Source of the DNA: Planctomicrobium piriforme | GTDB lineage: Bacteria; Planctomycetota; Planctomycetia; Planctomycetales; Planctomycetaceae | Length of the DNA: 64,000 bases | Reading direction: 5' to 3' | Assembly: GCF_900113665.1 (NCBI RefSeq) | Contig: NZ_FOQD01000006.1 | Coordinates: 186,001-250,000 of the forward strand | Shown: positions 23,989 to 32,400 of the stretch, piece after piece | How the letters are laid out: the number at the start of each line of letters is the position of its first letter | Numbering within the stretch: the stretch's first letter is position 1 | Program-made: the position numbers and the translations under genes | The notes under the pieces: model-generated | The model's database searches: none | Seen by the model: the letters and a program-made list of their open reading frames with translations, nothing else | What the model was told of the DNA's origin: nothing

Positions 23989-24276
23989 CATGCTCTCCAG
24001 TGGGCAGGCAGTGGTGGTGATTGGGGGGGAGTGACTCGGGAATTGAGTCGGAGGAGTGGTGACAAAACGTTATGCAGGTCATGTGCCATTCGCTGATCAG
24101 ACATGCTGAATGGATGGCCTGAAAGTGCTGAAAGCTGAGCAGGCATTGACGGTTAAGGTCGATTCAAAGATTTCCTGCGAACCTGTGCTGTCGGGTCGGA
24201 ATCTGCTGCGGGATCTGTAAAATCGGGAATACGCCGGTGCAACTCGTGCAACGGCCTCGCAGGAAACGTAAGGTCG

Positions 24277-24954
24277 ATGTGGATTTCGGAAGTCTTTGAA
24301 TCGGTCCAGGGAGAAGGCCGGTATGTGGGGGTGCCCAGCGGGTTCATTCGCACGTCCGGCTGCAATCTGCGCTGCGTGTTCTGCGATACCCCCTACACCT
24401 CGTGGCAGCCGGAGGGGCGCGAACAGTCTCTCGAACAACTGCTGGAACAGACCGGGGCGATGACCTGTGGGCACATGGTGCTCACCGGGGGAGAACCGCT
24501 GCTGACGCCGGAGATTGTGCCGCTATCGCGCGAGCTGAAAGATCGGGGGTTCGTGATCACGATCGAAACGGCCGGAACGGTGTTTCGCCCGGCGACTGCC
24601 GACCTGATGTCGATCAGTCCCAAGCTGACGAACTCGACTCCGACTGGGACCAACTGGGAAGAGCGTCATGATGCGCGGCGGCACCGCCCGGACGTCATTC
24701 GCCGTCTGACGACCGAGTACGACTATCAACTGAAATTTGTGATCGACCGCATCGAGGATCTGGCGGAGGTCGACGCTTATCTGGCCGAGTTCGAGCATGT
24801 CGTGCCGGAGAAGGTGTATCTGATGCCGCAGGGAACGGATCTGGTGGTGCTGCAACCCAAGATGGCCTGGCTGCAGACGGAAGCGGATCGTCGAGGCTGG
24901 CAGGTGACTCCGCGGCTGCATATCGAACTGTTCGGAAACTCGCGGGGAACTTGA
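24277..24954 (+). CDS. queE: 7-carboxy-7-deazaguanine synthase QueE (radical SAM)
   Basis: The product is 225 residues. It converts 6-carboxytetrahydropterin to 7-carboxy-7-deazaguanine in queuosine-precursor synthesis. ISEVFESVQGEGRYVGVPSG is typical of the N-terminus. Cys29, Cys33 and Cys36 in SGCNLRCVFCDTP hold the [4Fe-4S] cluster. MVLTGGEPLL is the SAM-binding GGE motif. The C-terminus has QLKFVID and YLMPQGTD, conserved in QueE. ATG 24277 lies behind AGGAAACGTAAGG. No queC, queD or queF is adjacent, and no preQ1 riboswitch was recognised upstream. Confidence 0.92.
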   Translation: MWISEVFESVQGEGRYVGVPSGFIRTSGCNLRCVFCDTPYTSWQPEGREQSLEQLLEQTGAMTCGHMVLTGGEPLLTPEIVPLSRELKDRGFVITIETAGTVFRPATADLMSISPKLTNSTPTGTNWEERHDARRHRPDVIRRLTTEYDYQLKFVIDRIEDLAEVDAYLAEFEHVVPEKVYLMPQGTDLVVLQPKMAWLQTEADRRGWQVTPRLHIELFGNSRGT

Positions 24955-24956
24955 GA

Positions 24957-25125
24957 ATCACCACGAATTTACAGAGGCAGGGAAATCAGGGATTGAACCA
25001 CGAAAAAAGCGAAAGACACGAAAGGAATTGACGAAAGCGATTCCAGCGCTGATCTGTGCCTTTGGGTGTCACAGCGGTGTTCAGGAAATTTTTTCGTGTG
25101 TTTCGTTTTTTTCGTGGTGACTTTT
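24957..25125. repeat. Inverted repeat, family B (copy 1)
   Basis: The arms accacgaaaaaagcgaaag (about 24997-25016, continuing acacgaaagg) and ttcgtgtgtttcgttttt (from about 25092, continuing ttcgtggt) are near-perfect complements around an 70-base spacer. The run ccacgaattt at 24961 adds an outer half-site. A relative is at 62453-62588. Confidence 0.8.
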
Positions 25126-25251
25126 CCTGCGTTTCAGTGACTTGGTGAGTGCTGGATTCTCGCCTGGAAATCGCTGATTCCCAAACGGAATAAGCGGCGG
25201 TAGACTCGAAATTGTCCTTGCTGTTCCTCTCCTTTCAGACAGCCTGTTCTG

Positions 25252-26295
25252 ATGTTTGATGTTCTGAATCAGGTTCCGTCTGGCTTTCTGGAGTGTCCGG
25301 CCTCGGGGCTGTTTGAGCTGCTTCCGAAGCCGACGTTGATTCACCTGCCTGGCGCGCGGCCGGAACCGGTGTTCGTGTCGCTGCTGCTGCATGGCAACGA
25401 GGATGTGGGGCTGAAGGCGGTGCAACAGGTGTTGCGTCGGCATGCGGGACATGCCTTGCCGAGGGCGCTCAGTCTCTTCGCGGGGAATGTGGATGCAGCC
25501 AGGGCGAACCGGCGTCGGCTTGATGGTCAGCCTGACTTCAATCGCATCTGGCCGGGGACGGAAGAGCCGTATTGTCCCGAGATGGAGATGATGCAGGCGA
25601 TTGTGACCGAGATGCAGCTGCGGCAGGTGTTCGTGAGCCTCGATCTGCACAACAACACCGGTACGAATCCGCACTATGCCTGCGTCTGTTCGACTGCGGA
25701 GCCGCATCTGCGACTCGCGGCGCTATTTGGGCGCACGGTGGTCTATTTCACCCGACCGCGCGGCGTGCAGACGATGGCGTTTTCAAACATCTGTCCGGCG
25801 ATCACCTGTGAATGCGGCAAGGTGGGGGATGCGAGCGGCGTCGAGCATGCGGCGGAACTGGTCGATGCGTGTCTGCATCTGAGCGAGTTTCCGCACCACG
25901 CGATTCTGCCGGGTGACGTGCATCTGTTTCACACCGTGGCGACGGTCAAAGTGCCGGAAGATGTGACGATCGGGTTTGGAGACGACGAGGCCGACCTGGT
26001 GTTTTCGGTCGATCTCGATCACTGGAATTTCAGCGAAGTGGGGCCGGGTGCGGAGATTGCCTGTCGCCGCCCGCATTCCGACGCGAACCTGCTGGTTGTG
26101 AATGAGAAGGGGCGGGACGTGCAGCACGAGTACATCAGCATCGTCGGCAATTCGCTGCGACTGAAGAAGCGCTTGCTGCCGTCGATGCTGACGCTGGATC
26201 AACGGGTCATCCGGCAGGACTGTCTGTGCTATTTTATGGAACGCTATGACGAATCGCCGCACCTGCCGTCGGCAGGGGCGCAGGTGGAAATCTGA
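25252..26295 (+). CDS. Succinylglutamate desuccinylase/aspartoacylase-type M14 hydrolase
   Basis: The product is 347 residues. Zinc ligands of the M14 fold are visible: SLLLHGNED (His47, Glu50) and SLDLHNNTG (His133). Between them NRRRLDGQPDFNRIWPG supplies the substrate-binding Asn-Arg pair and the NR..PG motif. Relatives cleave amide-linked acyl groups from amino acids (AstE, aspartoacylase) or carboxypeptide bonds. The C-terminal 130 residues have no catalytic motif. It is cytoplasmic, with no signal peptide. The neighbours do not suggest arginine catabolism, so the substrate is open. Confidence 0.85.
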   Translation: MFDVLNQVPSGFLECPASGLFELLPKPTLIHLPGARPEPVFVSLLLHGNEDVGLKAVQQVLRRHAGHALPRALSLFAGNVDAARANRRRLDGQPDFNRIWPGTEEPYCPEMEMMQAIVTEMQLRQVFVSLDLHNNTGTNPHYACVCSTAEPHLRLAALFGRTVVYFTRPRGVQTMAFSNICPAITCECGKVGDASGVEHAAELVDACLHLSEFPHHAILPGDVHLFHTVATVKVPEDVTIGFGDDEADLVFSVDLDHWNFSEVGPGAEIACRRPHSDANLLVVNEKGRDVQHEYISIVGNSLRLKKRLLPSMLTLDQRVIRQDCLCYFMERYDESPHLPSAGAQVEI

Positions 26296-26329
26296 ATCGC
26301 AGGGAACATCAGCACCGGGGATGGAAATC

Positions 26330-27259
26330 ATGAATTGCAAGCAGGGACTGGCACTGTTGTGGGCGGTGACGCTGACGACGGCGCTGTGTGCTGATGAACC
26401 GGCCAAGGTTCCGGCGCCGGAGGCCTCGACTCCGATTGCGTTGAATCCTCAATCGACGGTGCTGCTGGAAAAAGGGAGCGGCAAGCTGCTGTTGAAAACG
26501 AAGGTTTGCCTGCGGGAAGGGCTGTTGGAGATGTTCCTGTGTCCGAAAATGACGAAGGAACATGAATCGATTTTGAACATCGATGCCAAGGCGCAGGTCG
26601 TGCATGCGGGACTGCTGGCCCTGGGGGCCAAAGCGGGACAACCTGCGCGGTTCACGCCGGAGTTTCAGCCGCCGGAAGGGCAACGGGTGGAGATCTACGT
26701 CAGTTGGGAAGACGCCTCACACATCCCCCAGCGGATGCGGGCACAGGACTGGATCCGACATTCGACCTATCGCTATTTCGAAGCCCCGCTGACGGCGTTG
26801 CCGAAAGGTGTGAAGTTCAAGGGAGGGGACGGTGAGCTGCAGTATGACGATGTTAAGAAACTGTTGCTGTTCTTTGGAACGATGACCCCGGAGCAGAAGG
26901 CGCGGTTTCTGGCGTTGAGTGGGGACATGCCGTTCCAAAAGGCAGTTGAGTCGTTGTTCGAACAAAGCCAGCCGCGGGGTCTGGAAGCGGAGTTCGTGTT
27001 CACAGGGAGCGGGTTTTCGAGGCAGCCAAACGGCGAGGAAGTTTATCAGGCGGAAGGGGGCAGCCTGATCTGCGTGGCGAACTTCGGCGATGCCACGCTC
27101 GACATCAACATGAAGAGTACCGCGAGCAACGACAGCGGGTTGCTGTTTGAACCGTGGACGGAACGCATCCCGCCGCTGCAGACGGACGTGACGGTGGAAT
27201 TGATTCCGGTGATGACCAAGCCGGCGGGTGGGGCGACTTCGTCAGGGACGATGAAATAG
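26330..27259 (+). CDS. Exported YdjY-like protein
   Basis: The product is 309 residues from ATG 26330 (GGGATGGAA upstream; ATG 26321 is too close to it). A signal peptide covers LALLWAVTLTTALCADE. The mature N-terminal half has LLLKTKVCLREGLLEMFLCP, KEHESILNIDAKAQVVHAGLLALG and VEIYVSWED, the pattern of the YdjY domain, a family of unknown function often found in exported planctomycete proteins. The C-terminal half contains AEFVFTGSGF and SLICVANFGDATLDI, plus a low-complexity Gly/Thr/Ser tail. It starts 35 bases after the M14 gene and is likely in the same transcript. Confidence 0.75.
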   Translation: MNCKQGLALLWAVTLTTALCADEPAKVPAPEASTPIALNPQSTVLLEKGSGKLLLKTKVCLREGLLEMFLCPKMTKEHESILNIDAKAQVVHAGLLALGAKAGQPARFTPEFQPPEGQRVEIYVSWEDASHIPQRMRAQDWIRHSTYRYFEAPLTALPKGVKFKGGDGELQYDDVKKLLLFFGTMTPEQKARFLALSGDMPFQKAVESLFEQSQPRGLEAEFVFTGSGFSRQPNGEEVYQAEGGSLICVANFGDATLDINMKSTASNDSGLLFEPWTERIPPLQTDVTVELIPVMTKPAGGATSSGTMK

Positions 27260-27281
27260 CTGCAATTAAAGAAATGGTAAG

Positions 27282-27356
27282 AGCCACGGATGGAACACAG
27301 ATGAAACACGGATGAAGGAAAATCATCCGTGAAGATCCGTGTATCATCCGTGGCTT
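27282..27356. repeat. Inverted repeat, family F
   Basis: The left arm gccacggatggaacacagat (with aaacacggatga) and the right arm tcatccgtgaagatccgtgt (with atcatccgtggc) are near-complementary over about 33 bases with almost no spacer. It lies between the convergent YdjY-like and cysteine-rich genes and could act as a terminator-like hairpin. Confidence 0.75.
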
Positions 27357-27434
27357 GTTTGCTTCTTCTGTCACGATCACTTTTCATCGTGATGCCCGAA
27401 CCGTGGCCGAAGATTTTGGCGTCAGAGGATCGGG

Positions 27435-28133
27435 TTAGTCGGCCTGAATCTGCAGGTCCGGCATTTCCTGTTGTGCGACTGTCACTTTCGTTTCGTGGAA
27501 GAGCAGCCATTCTTTCGGCAGGCCGGGGGCGTTCAGGACGTAGACGTCGATGATGGTCGGATCGGTGTAGCGGTAGCAGACGCGAATATCGTACTTCTCC
27601 TTGGAGAGTTCCTGGACACAGTCCTTGCTGATTGTGACGCACTTCTGGCAGGGGACGCAGACGGTGATCTCGCAGCAGTCGATCTTGTAGGTGATTTTCT
27701 TGAACTCACACTTTTCGACTGTCTTCTTGAGCAGCACCGGAATGGGGACGTAGCCCTTGATGTCGATGCATTTCTTGTAGAACGGGATGTGTTCGTCGCG
27801 GGTGGTGATGTTGTGGTCGATCTCCGGCGTAATCGGTTTGCAGTCGGTTTTGGGGTTTCCGCATTCCCCTTTCACTTCCGGCAGGTTGAGGCCTTTTTTG
27901 CAGGCGGGGGTGCAGGGGCCGGAGCCGCCTGAGCAGCAGCAACTGGTGGAAGAGGGCGCGGCGGCGACATCGACCGCAGGGGCATGTGCGGCATAGGTGG
28001 TGACCGGGGCAGTTGCTTCCGGGACCGGCTCGTAAACGACTTTGCCGCCGGGGTAGATGACCTTCTGCATTTTCTGCTGAGCCAGCGCCGGCTGGCAGAG
28101 CACAAACAATAGGAACAGGGGAACGTAACGCAT
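27435..28133 (-). CDS. Cysteine-rich exported protein
   Basis: The product is 232 residues. MRYVPLFLLFVLCQPALAQQ is a signal peptide. The mature part has 16 cysteines by count, including a TSCCCSGG triplet, GPCTPAC, and six within IDCCEITVCVPCQKC and ISKDC. A Pro/Ala/Val linker precedes them. No enzyme motif is present. The spacing is not that of a ferredoxin or EGF domain. Exported cysteine-rich proteins are common in planctomycetes and may form disulfide-linked envelope material, which is inference. AAGGAG lies nine bases upstream of the ATG. An 11-base G/C homopolymer tract lies about 30 bases upstream. Confidence 0.75.
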   Translation of the reverse strand: MRYVPLFLLFVLCQPALAQQKMQKVIYPGGKVVYEPVPEATAPVTTYAAHAPAVDVAAAPSSTSCCCSGGSGPCTPACKKGLNLPEVKGECGNPKTDCKPITPEIDHNITTRDEHIPFYKKCIDIKGYVPIPVLLKKTVEKCEFKKITYKIDCCEITVCVPCQKCVTISKDCVQELSKEKYDIRVCYRYTDPTIIDVYVLNAPGLPKEWLLFHETKVTVAQQEMPDLQIQAD

Positions 28134-28463
28134 GCTTGAGACTCCTTGTTTCGATTCCGGATCGGGGGGGGGGGTGACGCAGCACAGATCGGGTGAGCAA
28201 GGCCTTCTGTGAATGTGGTCAAGTGACGTGACCTAATCTGTTCTGCGAAGCTGAGGCGATCAACACGGAGTGCCGGCACGGTTTGGCTACGGCGCGGCTG
28301 CAATCGCGGTGCGGAATCAGCAGGTCATGAAAGTCGATGATTGTTTGCGGAGCGAGCTGTGACGATGGAGCGTCGAATGACAACTCGGGCCCTCACCCCC
28401 GACCCCTCACCCCCGAGTACAGGGGCGAGGGGAGTTTGACGCAGAATTCGCCAAGAGGAAGAA
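28134..28463. other. Intergenic region with a homopolymer tract and a family E palindrome
   Basis: 330 bases separate two minus-strand genes. It holds eleven consecutive G residues at 28164-28174 and the palindrome at 28390-28435, but no supported gene. Confidence 0.5.
28390..28435. repeat. Family E palindrome (copy 3)
   Basis: The lead ccctcacccccgacccctc is followed by a cccccgagta / caggggcgaggggag hairpin. It matches the copies near 22115 and 48996. Confidence 0.7.
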
Positions 28464-29213
28464 TCACATCACATCCGTGAGCGGTTCCCAGCAGACGATG
28501 CGGCCGCAGCCGTTGCCGTGGAAGCGTAATAACGGGACGAGCTGGCTGCGGTTCAGGCTTTTGACGGTCGCCTGGAGTCGGCGCTTGGCGTCGAGGTGGC
28601 GGACCGGCGGCAACGGGTCGTCGATGAAGTCAGGCCAACCTTCTTCCTGAAAGACGTTCAGCACCAGTTCCTGGATGGCGGCTGGAACGCGAAAGCGTTT
28701 GACGAGTTTGTCCTGGTAGCGAAGTTCGCGGCGGTGGGGATCCCATTCCGGGACGACGCGCGGAGTCGGACTTCCGTTCACAGGCTTCTCGCTGGTCGAT
28801 TGTTGAATGGTCGCGGCTGCGTCGGCAGGATCGGTCAAGTGACGATCAGGGTGCGATGCGGGTGCAATCGATTCTTCGGCGAGCAGACCGCAGCGAGCCA
28901 GGCCGATGTCGGAGAGGACAAAACTGGTTTCGAGCGGGAGTTGAGTTGAGACGAGCGGAGAGAAGGAACGTTTGTCGGAACCTGGCGCGGTCGTTTCGAG
29001 GGCGTGATCGACCATGCGACTGGCGACCAGCCAGCGGAGATCGGTCCGGCTCGCTCCGGCGTCGAGCAGTTCGTCGTAGTCGACGGCAAATTGCCAGCGA
29101 TCGACGTGTAGCTCGCGGGCATAGCCGTTTGCGCGGCACAACAGCGACAGCACCTGTTGCAGGTTCTGGATCGACGAAACCGCAACTTCATCCCGACGTT
29201 GACGCACTGCCAT
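28464..29213 (-). CDS. Conserved-looking protein of unknown function
   Basis: The product is 249 residues, with no signal peptide or membrane segment. The N-terminal part is helical (VSSIQNLQQVLSLLCRANGY). The C-terminal 90 residues look like a compact winged-helix-type domain: WDPHRRELRYQDKLVKRF, AIQELVLNVFQEEGWPDFID, LQATVKSLNRSQLVPLLRF and GCGRIVCWEP. That layout, short strands around two helices with a final wing, suggests DNA or protein binding, but I can name no family. A low-complexity linker separates the halves. It lies upstream (in its own direction) of the cysteine-rich gene and downstream of the giant gene. Confidence 0.65.
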   Translation of the reverse strand: MAVRQRRDEVAVSSIQNLQQVLSLLCRANGYARELHVDRWQFAVDYDELLDAGASRTDLRWLVASRMVDHALETTAPGSDKRSFSPLVSTQLPLETSFVLSDIGLARCGLLAEESIAPASHPDRHLTDPADAAATIQQSTSEKPVNGSPTPRVVPEWDPHRRELRYQDKLVKRFRVPAAIQELVLNVFQEEGWPDFIDDPLPPVRHLDAKRRLQATVKSLNRSQLVPLLRFHGNGCGRIVCWEPLTDVM

Positions 29214-29444
29214 GGCCCGGCCCTGCTAGTCAGCGCGGCCGATCAGGCTGGCGGCAGAACGCCCAGGAGAGCGCCGCCTGCGACCACGAAGCTCGCAGGA
29301 TGTTGCGGGCCGCGCCTGGAGTCAATTTCGGGAGACCTGCTGGTTGACGGAGTTTGTGGAATGCATTGATTCCACTGCAGATGTTTCACGCAGTTACAGG
29401 TAACTGCACTTCTGTTGGCCGTGTGAATTTGGGTTTCCAGCGGT

Positions 29445-32400
29445 TTAGAAGATCGTGATGTTCTTGCTGATCGGCAGCGGCGCTGCTCCGTCACCGTCGT
29501 TGAGCGAAAAGGTCATCGTTCTGGTGGTCTGCGACATCGACGCCGTGTTGAATGTGACTCGGCGAATCAACGCCTGCACCGCCTCGAGAGTCGCGGTCGC
29601 CAGGAAATTGATCGAAAGGGCCACCATTTCGTTGCCTGGATTCATCGTCGCGATCAGCACCCCCCCGTAGGAGATGTTGTTCCCCGCCACTCCGATCTGG
29701 CCAGCCCCGTTCCCGAGGTGCTTGACCGAAAAGACGTCTCCAGCCTGGCCTGTGATTCCCAGGGAAACGCTCAGAGAGCCGCCGTTGAAATCGGCCGAGT
29801 CCGCATCAGTGACGGTGGCGTTGGTGTCGACGATCTTCGCCCCCTGGCCGCGCGTATAGGTGATCGTATCGTTGAGCGCGCCCAGCACCGGGGGCTCGTT
29901 GCCGTCGATCACGACAATCGTCAGCTCTTTTTCATAGCTCAGCCCGCCGGCATCGGTGACACGGACACGGATCGAACAGCTCGTCTGTGTTTCGTAGTCA
30001 AGGGGGACGATCGTCTTCAGCTGGTTGCCGTTATCGATCACGAACTTGGCGTTGTCGGTGCTGCCAGTTCCGGAGACCAGCGTGAAGGTGAACGTGTCTC
30101 CTGAATTGGGATCGATCGCTGCGAGGTTCCCCACCAGTGTTCCGTAGGGCTGGTTTTCACTCACTGAGGAATTGGAGAGCGACAGGTCTGTGGGGGCCAG
30201 GTTCGTGAAGGCGCCGTAGCGTTGAGCACGAATGGAATCTTCACCCAGGCCGTCCTGATTTTCGCTGGACCAGACCACCATGAATCCGCCGACGGCATCG
30301 TACGCGATGGCGGGAGTACGCTGGTTCTGGGCGGTATAGGCATTGGCCCGAAATTCGGTCCCCTGGTAGACGCCGGTGCTAGTGTAGCGCTGGGCGTAAA
30401 TTCCGTAACCGCCGCCGTCCTGATCCTTGCTTTGCCAGGCGATCACGAAGTCTCCAAACGGACTGACCGCGATGGACGGTGCAATCTGCTGGGACGTGGT
30501 GTAGCTGTTCACATGGAAATTCACGCCGTCGACCGCACCGTTGGCACGGTAACGCTGGGCGTAGATTCCATAGTGGCTGCCTTCGTTGAGGAAGCTTTGC
30601 CAGGTCACGATAAAGTTGCCGGCAGGGTCCATGGCGACTGCGGAAGATTTTTGCGTGCTGGTGGTGACTGTGTTGACAAGAAACTCGCCCCCCTGCGCAT
30701 CACCAGCAAAATTATACCGCTGGGCATAGATGCCTTCGGCGCTGCCGTCCTGATACTGGCTGGTCCAGGTGATGACGAAATCGCCGGCGTCATCCATGGC
30801 GACGCCGGGATCCCGTTGCCAGGAGGAGACCGTGGTGTTGACGCGGAACTCGCCCCCCTCCCGGTTTCCATCGGGGCGATATCGCTGGGCATAGACTCCG
30901 TCATTACTGCCGTCTTGCCCGAAACTTTCCCAGGTGATGACAAATCCGCCGCTGGCGTCCATCGCAATATCGGGAGCGTCTTGATTACTGGTGGTATAGG
31001 TGTTGACGAGAAACTCGCCGCCGAGGGGGGCGCCATCAGCGCTGAACCGGCGGCCATAAATGCCACTCTGCATGGGGTTGTCCTGCCCGATGCTTTCCCA
31101 GACCACAACGAAGTTCCCCTGCTCATCGATCGAGACGGCGGCGAGGCCTTGTCCGTTGTTTGTGTAAGTATTGACATGGATCTCGCTTCCGACATTGGCG
31201 CCGTTTGCATCAATCCGCTGTGCATAGACTTCGCCTCCGAATTCGGCGCCTTGAACGAGGCCAAAGCGATCGTAAACGATCACGCCGGCCCCGCTGGCGT
31301 TACGGGCGATATCGGGCGACTGGTAGTAGTCTGTGGTCGGCGAACTCGGATGGAGTTCCGGGCCTACGGCCGCCAGGTTTCGCACTCCGAAATTGCGGAC
31401 AAAAGCGCCGCCGGCAACACCGTTGCCGTCGCCGTCAATTGGTTTTCCAGCAGCCGTGGCAACGGCATCGCGCAGCGTCAGTTGGTAGTCGCCAGAGGTG
31501 AGGACGGCGCTGAGGGTGACAGTCACTTCATATTGCCGCCGCGCTGCGCTATAGGCGTAACTGAAGCTGGTGAGCAGATTGGAAACATCGACGCCGTTTC
31601 TTTTGAGGATCCAGTTGGCTGCGCTGGTGACGCTGGAGCCGCCGGCCGTGGACATCGGAACCGGGAAACCCAGGATGAGCGTGGAAAAGGGCGCGGTGTA
31701 TTCAGCCCCTTCGACAATTGCCGGGCCGGTCGTCAGAAACAGGCCGGTGACGTCAGACGCCGTGGAGTATCGCTGGGCGTAGACGCCGAAGCTCTGGCCG
31801 GGTGGAGCATTGTTAAAGCTGATCACAAAGCTGCCGAGATCATTGATGGCGACGGCGGGAAAACTCTGTTCGCTAACTGTTGTCGTATTGACTCGGAATT
31901 CGCCCCCTTGCCGGGTTCCAATGGGATTGAAGCGCTGGGCATACACGCCTCGCGAGCTGCCATCCTGCAGGTCGCTGGTCCAGGCAACGACGAAGTCGCC
32001 GAGTGCATTCATGGCGAGTTCGGGACGATACTGGCTGTTGCCGATCCCGGTGTTGACCTGAAATTCCTTGCCGAGCGCCGTGCCGGCGGCATTGTACCGC
32101 TGCGCGAAGATTCCAAAATTGTCCCCATCCTGTCCGTAATTCTGCCAGGCAACGACGAAATCTCCCGCGCCATCCATGCCGACGACGGGATTGAAATATT
32201 TCTGATTGGAGAGAGCGTTACGGGTATCCGTATTGACTCGAAATTCGATTCCAGCTTTCGCTCCATTGGCATGGAAGCGCTGCGCGTAGACGCCGTATTC
32301 AGCAGTGATGGAAGTGCGACTCTCATAGGTCACCACAAAATCACCGCTGGCGTCCATGGCCACGCTGGGGTAGAACTGATTGCCTATGGTCTGGGTGTTG

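Noticed and set aside
24121..24276. Possible preQ1 or other riboswitch ahead of queE
   Set aside because: The leader shows no pseudoknot pattern typical of preQ1 aptamers that I can identify by eye.
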